Assembly (NCBI GenBank): GCA_049324435.1
Contig: JBMOOQ010000027.1
Coordinates: forward strand, 1-64,000
DNA from: Pseudorhodoplanes sp049324435
Lineage (GTDB): Bacteria; Pseudomonadota; Alphaproteobacteria; Rhizobiales; Xanthobacteraceae
DNA length: 64,000 bases
Direction of reading: 5' to 3'
Shown here: piece by piece, positions 59,109 through 64,000 of the stretch
How the letters are laid out: the number at the start of each line of letters is the position of its first letter
How positions within the stretch are numbered: position 1 is the first letter of the stretch
Notes under the pieces: generated by a model
Seen by the model: the letters and a program-made list of their open reading frames with translations, nothing else
Told to the model about the DNA's origin: nothing
Database searches by the model: none
Position numbers and translations under genes: made by a program

Positions 59109-60677
59109 TCACCCGTGCCGCGCCTTCTCGATCGCGACCACGTCGATTTTCCGCATCGTCATCATCGCCTCGAACGCGCGCCTGGCTTCATCGCCGCCGG
59201 CCGCGATGGCGTCGGTCAGGACGCGCGGCGTGATCTGCCATGACACGCCCCATTTGTCTTTGCACCAGCCGCACGCGCTTTCCTGTCCGCCATTGCCGAC
59301 GATCGCATTCCAGTAGCGGTCGGTTTCGGCCTGATCGTCGGTGGCAATCTGGAACGAGAACGCCTCGCTCTGCTTGAACGCCGGCCCGCCATTGAGCCCG
59401 AGGCAGGGAATGCCGAGCACGGTGAACTCCACTGTCAGCACGTCGCCCTTCTTGCCGCCCGGATAGTCGCTTGGCGCGCGATGTACGGCACGGACCGCGC
59501 TGTCCGGAAACGTCGCGGCATAGAAGCGTGCCGCTTCCTCGGCATCCTTGTCGTACCACAGGCAGATGGTGTTTTTTGGGGTCATGGGGGTGTCTCTCGT
59601 TGGAAAGGAGTTTTGGATTCTAGGGTCAACGGCTGGTGGGTGGCCCTGTTTCCGCAGCCTATCGGCGACGCGGAGGGCAATCTCTCGCGGCGCTTCGTCC
59701 GGGAGTGGGAACACGGAGCTGACATTGATCTCACCCAGCACGTAGCTATCAGAACCGTCGGGACGGGAAGGGCCTAACATGAAATCGGCGTCCCAGATCA
59801 TTGGCAGATCGCGCGCCGAGATGCCCAGCAAGGACGTTAGCTGCGGCGTCCACTCGTCTTCCATCAGCTGACGCAGATGCTGGAAGCGCGGCTCGGATTT
59901 GGGGCTGTAGCGGCGCTGTGAGGCCTCGGCCCTCGCGGCCGGTGAGTCGATGAGCGCCTTGACTTTCTGATAGCCGAAACCCGCGCAGCGATTGCCTACC
60001 ATGTAGCAACGCACCACTCCATCGCTCAGCCGCGCCTGAAACGCCTGATCGATTACGCAGCCGTCCGCAAAATATTCGATACAGCTTTCGACAAACGCTT
60101 CCAGCGCAAGCTCGTTTGATGTCTCCCGGGTCGCATCTAAGACACGCACCATCGGCCGGTTGCGGGTATTTGTCAGCACCTCAACCTTCCAGACGCCTTG
60201 GCCGCCATTGCCTCGGTTACGCTTGATCACGCGTGGTCCGGTGACAAGTCGCAAAGGCAATTCGACGCGCATCGCTTCCGCGGTTCGATAGATCGCCGTG
60301 TCGCATCCCCAACTCATCGTGCGGGTATGATAGAGCACCTCCTTGGTACCCATCTTGGTGATCACATCGGGATGCGCGCTTACCCAGACTCCGCGCTTCG
60401 CCAGGTCGCGCAACAGCGCGTCGAGTGTGGCGCGATTGCGTCCCTCGTGAATCGGATTGACCCACACGAGCACGCCATCAAGCTTAGCGAGCTGTCTGGC
60501 CACCGCATCCAGGACATCATCTTCGTAGACGACCGGTATTGCAGCAACGCCGACGTCTGCAAGCGCAGTGAAGATGGCACGGAACCGGCTCGATTCCGGC
60601 GTGGCAACGCGGCGCGCTGCTTCGTCGCCGCGCCACAGAATTGCGACGCGACCGAGGGAAGTGTCGGGATCAGGCAT
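59109..60677 (-). CDS. Cj0069-family protein fused to a VOC (PhnB-like) domain
   Basis: 522-residue protein made of two parts. Residues 1 to about 350 match the Cj0069 family (ATP-grasp-like; SLGRVAILWRGDEAAR, VIKRNRGNGGQGVWKVEVL). Residues 365-522 are a complete PhnB-type VOC domain, starting MTPKNTICLWYDKDAEEAAR and containing GGPAFKQSEAFSFQIATDDQ. The linker RIQNSFPTRDTP carries no stop and reads like a former leader sequence, so it may be a recent fusion of two genes. ATG 60677 has GAGGAG upstream. Function of both parts is unknown. Confidence 0.75.
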   Translation of the reverse strand: MPDPDTSLGRVAILWRGDEAARRVATPESSRFRAIFTALADVGVAAIPVVYEDDVLDAVARQLAKLDGVLVWVNPIHEGRNRATLDALLRDLAKRGVWVSAHPDVITKMGTKEVLYHTRTMSWGCDTAIYRTAEAMRVELPLRLVTGPRVIKRNRGNGGQGVWKVEVLTNTRNRPMVRVLDATRETSNELALEAFVESCIEYFADGCVIDQAFQARLSDGVVRCYMVGNRCAGFGYQKVKALIDSPAARAEASQRRYSPKSEPRFQHLRQLMEDEWTPQLTSLLGISARDLPMIWDADFMLGPSRPDGSDSYVLGEINVSSVFPLPDEAPREIALRVADRLRKQGHPPAVDPRIQNSFPTRDTPMTPKNTICLWYDKDAEEAARFYAATFPDSAVRAVHRAPSDYPGGKKGDVLTVEFTVLGIPCLGLNGGPAFKQSEAFSFQIATDDQAETDRYWNAIVGNGGQESACGWCKDKWGVSWQITPRVLTDAIAAGGDEARRAFEAMMTMRKIDVVAIEKARHG

Positions 60678-61092
60678 GAAATGGCTCCTCAATCCACAAA
60701 CGTGCTTCTGTCCGCGTGTCAACGCGGACAAGAGCAGGGCTTGGACGAGGAATCGTCTTGAAGAGGCCGGGAGCCTGCGACGCCCCGGCTCTCATCAAAT
60801 AGACCCGTTAAACTGCACGATCAAGTTCTGGCGCTCGTCGCGCTCACGCTCCTGCATGGTTTGCAAAATCACACAAACCGGTCTAAGGTTTTTCTGGCGG
60901 GGCTTTCGACGGTCGCCCCCTTCTCGCAGGCTTTGGCCCAAGTACCGTCTCCTTCGGAAGGGGGAGACCATGACTGCCGGGCCCTGACTTTTTTCAATAG
61001 ACCTGACACGACTGAACAGGGGAAATCGCGGCCTCCCCTATAGATGGATTTCGCCATCCAAGTGCTGCTCGCCTCAATCATGGGAGCGAGCC
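60678..61092. other. Intergenic region with inverted repeat
   Basis: About 415 bases. It contains an inverted repeat GTCCGCGT/ACGCGGAC (60710-60717, 60722-60729) in the leader of the Cj0069-VOC gene, and an AT-richer part than the neighbours. From a TTG at 60861 the plus strand reads a signal-peptide-like stretch (VFLAGLSTVAPFSQALAQ) but ends after 60 codons; I do not accept it as a gene. The TauE promoter must be in the right part. Confidence 0.5.
60710..60729. repeat. Inverted repeat in the leader of the Cj0069-VOC gene
   Basis: GTCCGCGT and ACGCGGAC with a GTCA spacer, 33 to 52 bases before the ATG on the minus strand. It may be an operator or an mRNA hairpin. Confidence 0.45.
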
Positions 61093-61851
61093 ATGGATGG
61101 CTTTGTCCTTTTTCTATTTCTTTTCGCTGCATTTTTGGGTGGCTTTGCTTCGGGTCTTGCCGGGTTTGCCATGGGCTTTGTTGTATCCGGCATCTGGCTA
61201 CACCTGATCACGCCAATCCAGGCCACGGCGCTCATTGTGGGTTACGGGCTTTGGACACAAGGCTATGGCGTCTGGAAACTTCGAAACTCTCTGTCGGTGC
61301 GCAACGTCGCGCCGTTCATCATCGGCGGCGCTATCGGGGTTCCAATTGGAACGCTGCTTCTGACCTACGCCGAACCGGCGTATGTGCGTCTCGGCGTAGG
61401 TTTGCTGCTGATCGCTTACGGCATCTACGGATTGTCGAAGCCAGCTTTCAAGCCTGTCAAGGCCGGCGTGGAAGCCGATAGCGCGGTCGGATTGACGAAT
61501 GGCGTGCTGTGCGGGCTGACCGGCCTGCCCGAATTTATCATCACTGTCTGGTGCCAGATGCGCGGCTGGAACAAGGATGAGCAACGCGCTGTATTTCAGC
61601 CTGTGATGCTGGCGGCGATCATTATGACCGCAATATCGCTCACCGCGAGCGGCTCGATTACAGTGGAAATAGTCAAACTGTATCTGCTCGGACTACCCGC
61701 GCTGTTGGCCGGGCTGTGGGTAGGATTTCAGCTTTACGGAAAAATCGACGATGCAGCCTTCCGCAAGTTGGTATTGCTGCTTCTGTTGATTGCGGGGCTC
61801 GCGCTGACGGCCGCTGCGGGGTGGCCGATATTGCGCACCACATCGGGATGA
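61093..61851 (+). CDS. TauE/SafE family sulfite/anion exporter
   Basis: 252-residue membrane protein with about eight helices of the TauE/SafE type (GGFASGLAGFAMGFVVSGIW near the N-terminus; GAIGVPIGTLLLTYA and TNGVLCGLTGLPEFIITVWCQ in the middle). These proteins export sulfite, sulfoacetate or related anions, but substrate cannot be told from sequence. Starts with ATG 61093 after GGGAGCGAG. Converges on the GlcD gene. Confidence 0.88.
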   Translation: MDGFVLFLFLFAAFLGGFASGLAGFAMGFVVSGIWLHLITPIQATALIVGYGLWTQGYGVWKLRNSLSVRNVAPFIIGGAIGVPIGTLLLTYAEPAYVRLGVGLLLIAYGIYGLSKPAFKPVKAGVEADSAVGLTNGVLCGLTGLPEFIITVWCQMRGWNKDEQRAVFQPVMLAAIIMTAISLTASGSITVEIVKLYLLGLPALLAGLWVGFQLYGKIDDAAFRKLVLLLLLIAGLALTAAAGWPILRTTSG

Positions 61852-61909
61852 TTGGTATTGAGGCGACGCGGCGATGGTCCGCTTTTCGCGCAAGCGGACA
61901 CCCGGCGCC

Positions 61910-63319
61910 TCACAACACCTTCCCCGGATTGAGGATCCCATTCGGGTCGAGCGTCTGCTTCAAGCTCCGCATCACCTCTAACGCCACCGGGTCCTTCACC
62001 CGCGGCAGCCAGTCGCGCTTGGCGATGCCGATGCCGTGTTCGGCCGATATCGAGCCGCCGTATTTCGCGACCACGCCGAATACCGCGCGCTGGATGTCGT
62101 CCTCGCGCGCCATGAAGGCGGCCTTGTCCATGCCGGGCGGCTGCGTGACGTTGTAATGGATGTTGCCGTCGCCGACATGGCCGAACGGCATCGGCCGCGC
62201 GCCGGGCACGATCGCAACCGCTGCCGCGCTCGCTTCCGCAATGAAGGCCGGGATCGCGGCGACCGGCACCGACACGTCGTGCTTGATCGAGGCGCCCTCA
62301 CGCTTCTGCACTTCGCCCGCTTCCTCGCGGATGCGCCACATCGCCTTGGCCTGTTCCAGCGACTCGGCGATGGTCCCGTCGTCGATCAAACCGCGTTCGA
62401 CGCCGGCTTCGAAAATTGCTTCGACGAGATCGCGCAAGCCCGTCTCCGCCTGCGACGACAGCTCCATAAGCACATAATAGGGATGAGGGGCATCGAGCGG
62501 ATCGCGCGTTCCCTCGATGAAGCGCAATGCAAGCTCGACATTCATCCGCGTCATCAGTTCGAAGCTCGTGACCTGCGCGCCCGCGCGCTCATGGGCGAGG
62601 CCGAGCAGATCGACCGCGGCCTGCACCGACGGCACGCCGAACACCGCAAACTCGACCGAACGCGGCCGCGGCACGAGCCGCAGCACCGCGGCGGTGATGA
62701 TGCCGAGCGTGCCTTCGGCGCCGATGAACAGGTTCTTCAGATCGTAGCCGGTATTGTCCTTCTTCAGCTTGTTGAGATTGTTGAGCACGCGGCCGTCGGC
62801 AAGCACGACTTCGAGGCCGAGCGCATGCGAGCGCGCGACGCCATGCGCGATCGCAGCTGTCCCGCCGGCATTGGTCGAGAGGTTGCCGCCGATGGTGCAG
62901 GTGCCTTCGCTCGGCAGAAGTTGCGGGTAGAGCCTGTCCACCTGCGCTGCGGCTTCGCGCGCGCGCTGCAAGGTGACGCCGGCCTCTGCCGTCAGCGTGT
63001 TGGTGACCGGATCGACCTCGCGGATCTTCGTCATGCGGTTGAGCGAGAGCACGATCTCGCCGTTGAGCGGCATTTGCGCGCCGACCAGCCCGGTGTTGCC
63101 GCCCTGGGGTACGATGGCGGTGCGGGTTTCGTTCGCGAGCTTCAGGATCGCCGCGACCTGCTCTGTGGAATCCGGGCGCAGGATCAGCGGGGAGTGGCCC
63201 GGCCAGCGGTCGCGCTGCTCGTGCAGGTAGGCGGCCTGCACGTCCGGATCGGTGATGGCGTATTTTTCGCCGACGATCCCGGTGAACTTGGCGATCAGGT
63301 CTTTGTCCGGCGTGAGCAT
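61910..63319 (-). CDS. FAD-binding oxidoreductase, GlcD / D-lactate dehydrogenase type
   Basis: 469-residue flavoprotein of the FAD_binding_4 and FAD-oxidase_C families that oxidises a 2-hydroxy acid. Motifs: IVPQGGNTGLVGAQ (pyrophosphate loop, about residues 65-80) and GTCTIGGNLSTNAGGTAAIA, then the C-terminal GHVGDGNIHYN and EHGIGIAKRDWLP with catalytic residues. The ATG 63319 is preferred over GTG 63325. It starts eight bases after the tsaC stop; both are leftward and probably form an operon. Substrate (glycolate, D-lactate or D-2-hydroxyglutarate) not determinable. Confidence 0.9.
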   Translation of the reverse strand: MLTPDKDLIAKFTGIVGEKYAITDPDVQAAYLHEQRDRWPGHSPLILRPDSTEQVAAILKLANETRTAIVPQGGNTGLVGAQMPLNGEIVLSLNRMTKIREVDPVTNTLTAEAGVTLQRAREAAAQVDRLYPQLLPSEGTCTIGGNLSTNAGGTAAIAHGVARSHALGLEVVLADGRVLNNLNKLKKDNTGYDLKNLFIGAEGTLGIITAAVLRLVPRPRSVEFAVFGVPSVQAAVDLLGLAHERAGAQVTSFELMTRMNVELALRFIEGTRDPLDAPHPYYVLMELSSQAETGLRDLVEAIFEAGVERGLIDDGTIAESLEQAKAMWRIREEAGEVQKREGASIKHDVSVPVAAIPAFIAEASAAAVAIVPGARPMPFGHVGDGNIHYNVTQPPGMDKAAFMAREDDIQRAVFGVVAKYGGSISAEHGIGIAKRDWLPRVKDPVALEVMRSLKQTLDPNGILNPGKVL

Positions 63320-63327
63320 TGGCACTT

Positions 63328-64000
63328 CTACGAGGATGACGGGGGGATATCTTTCGGGGCGGCGGCGCGTCGGAGCCGGTCGTTGATGGCTTCGCCCAAG
63401 CCTTCAGAAGGAATGCGCATAACGCAGATGCTCGGCGCGCGCATGGCATCCAGATGACGCAGATGGCCGAACAGATTGGCCGCAGCTTCGGCAAGGTCGC
63501 CGTTTTCGGAGAGATTGAGGGTGGCTGTGGCGCCGGGCAGGGGCGTGCCGAAGGCGAGCAGCACCTCGCCGGGTTCGACGCTGGCCGCGTTAAGGCGCAG
63601 CCGCGTGCGCGGCGCATAATGGCTTTGCAGCATGCCCGGCGCGAGCGGGGTTTCGTCTTCGGATTCAATGGCTTGGGCGAGGGGATGGCCGAGGATCGCT
63701 TCGATCTCGGCGCGTGACAGGCCGCCCGGCCGCAGGATCGCGGGCTGGTCGAGGCAGACCACGATGGTGGATTCGATGCCGACCGCGGCCGGGCCGCCAT
63801 CCACGATCAGGTCGATTTTTCCGTCAAGGTCCTCAAAGACATGCGCCGCCGTCGTGGGCGAGACATGTCCGGAGACATTGGCGGACGGCGCCACAATCGG
63901 CTTGCCGAAGGCGCGCAGGATTGCCCGCGCCAGCGCATGGTCTGGCACCCGGATCGCAATGGTCTCAAGCCCTGCGGTGGCCAGTTCCGACACCGGACAG
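63328..64000 (-). CDS. tsaC: L-threonylcarbamoyladenylate synthase (partial, 5' end beyond window)
   Basis: Makes threonylcarbamoyl-AMP for the t6A37 modification of ANN-decoding tRNAs. The visible part is about 223 residues of the C-terminal two thirds: CPVSELATAGLETIAIRVPD, then APSANVSGHVSPTTAAHV, IVDGGPAAVGIESTIV, AILRPGGLSRAEIEAILG and SHYAPRTRLRL of the long Sua5 type, which has an extra C-terminal domain. The start codon and N-terminal part lie to the right of the window. It is upstream of the GlcD gene in the same direction. Confidence 0.92.
   Translation of the reverse strand, partial: CPVSELATAGLETIAIRVPDHALARAILRAFGKPIVAPSANVSGHVSPTTAAHVFEDLDGKIDLIVDGGPAAVGIESTIVVCLDQPAILRPGGLSRAEIEAILGHPLAQAIESEDETPLAPGMLQSHYAPRTRLRLNAASVEPGEVLLAFGTPLPGATATLNLSENGDLAEAAANLFGHLRHLDAMRAPSICVMRIPSEGLGEAINDRLRRAAAPKDIPPSSS

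Noticed and set aside
60861..61043. 60-codon frame with a signal-peptide-like start
   Set aside because: It begins with TTG, has no ribosome site and no recognisable mature part. Mentioned only as a possible remnant.
1..64000. tRNA, rRNA, CRISPR, insertion sequence, prophage or riboswitch
   Set aside because: I looked for cloverleaf-like sequence, repeated spacers, transposase motifs and conserved leader structures and recognised none. A covariance-model search would be decisive.

Overview
The window looks like chromosomal DNA of a GC-rich alphaproteobacterium of the order Hyphomicrobiales (Rhizobiales), near the Xanthobacteraceae/Nitrobacteraceae. The reasons are the gene order (DUF1285 - CoA pyrophosphatase - DUF6111 - CCA transferase; hemF - trmL next to petABC, mtnP and apt), the surface-barrel OMP, several small secreted Cys proteins, a NadQ-type NAD regulator and palindromic intergenic repeats typical of this group. 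Cytochrome b and c1 are separate genes here, whereas Bradyrhizobium makes them as one fused fbcH product, which argues against a typical Bradyrhizobium. A run of ten N inside a TRAP permease gene shows that this is a draft assembly. No rRNA, tRNA, CRISPR array, insertion sequence or prophage was recognised. Most of the window is ordinary core genome.  Layout: 1-3064 holds the start of a leftward gene and a rightward operon (DUF1285, CoA diphosphatase, DUF6111, CCA tRNA nucleotidyltransferase). 3133-6356 runs leftward: OMP, hemF, thioredoxin-like protein, trmL. 6590-13194 runs rightward: cytochrome bc1 complex, MTA phosphorylase, a membrane-fused spermidine-synthase-like protein, apt. 13204-14830 is a leftward pair of ParA-like ATPases. 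15047-21503 has glyQS, small membrane proteins and ppdK. 21696-26263 has a PAS chemoreceptor and a TAXI-type TRAP transporter. 26543-31012 has a SleB-type wall hydrolase, nadC-nadA and a Cys-rich secreted protein. 31227-35518 has two tandem MFS transporters, an AcuI-like reductase and a secreted protein. 35652-42548 is a long leftward run (ygfZ, tag, HD phosphohydrolase, tyrosine phosphatase, nadQ, DUF2339 membrane protein, thioesterase). 42667-48831 has a dihydroorotase, Nudix and SRAP proteins, a flavin monooxygenase and a two-[4Fe-4S] protein. 49015-51393 has two YeeE/YedE half-transporters, a DUF3551-like protein and an EcsC protein. 51466-55930 is a signalling operon: two PepSY-like secreted proteins, an OmpR-type regulator, its kinase and an M48 protease. 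56090-64000 has an alpha/beta hydrolase, a Bug receptor, HU, a Cj0069-VOC fusion, a TauE/SafE transporter, a GlcD-type oxidoreductase and the start-truncated threonylcarbamoyl-AMP synthase.  Links worth noting: a perfect 21-base palindrome sits just upstream of nadA, and a NadQ-family regulator that could bind it is encoded 9 kb away in the same window. The PepSY-PepSY-RR-HK-M48 operon has an 11-bp-spaced direct repeat in front of it, the geometry bound by OmpR/PhoP-type regulators. An FNR/FixK-type box lies between the iron-sulfur protein and the sulfur transporter genes. These three regulatory readings, the Cj0069-VOC fusion and the ParA-like pair are the most interesting points. I do not see a clear undescribed defence or biosynthetic system.
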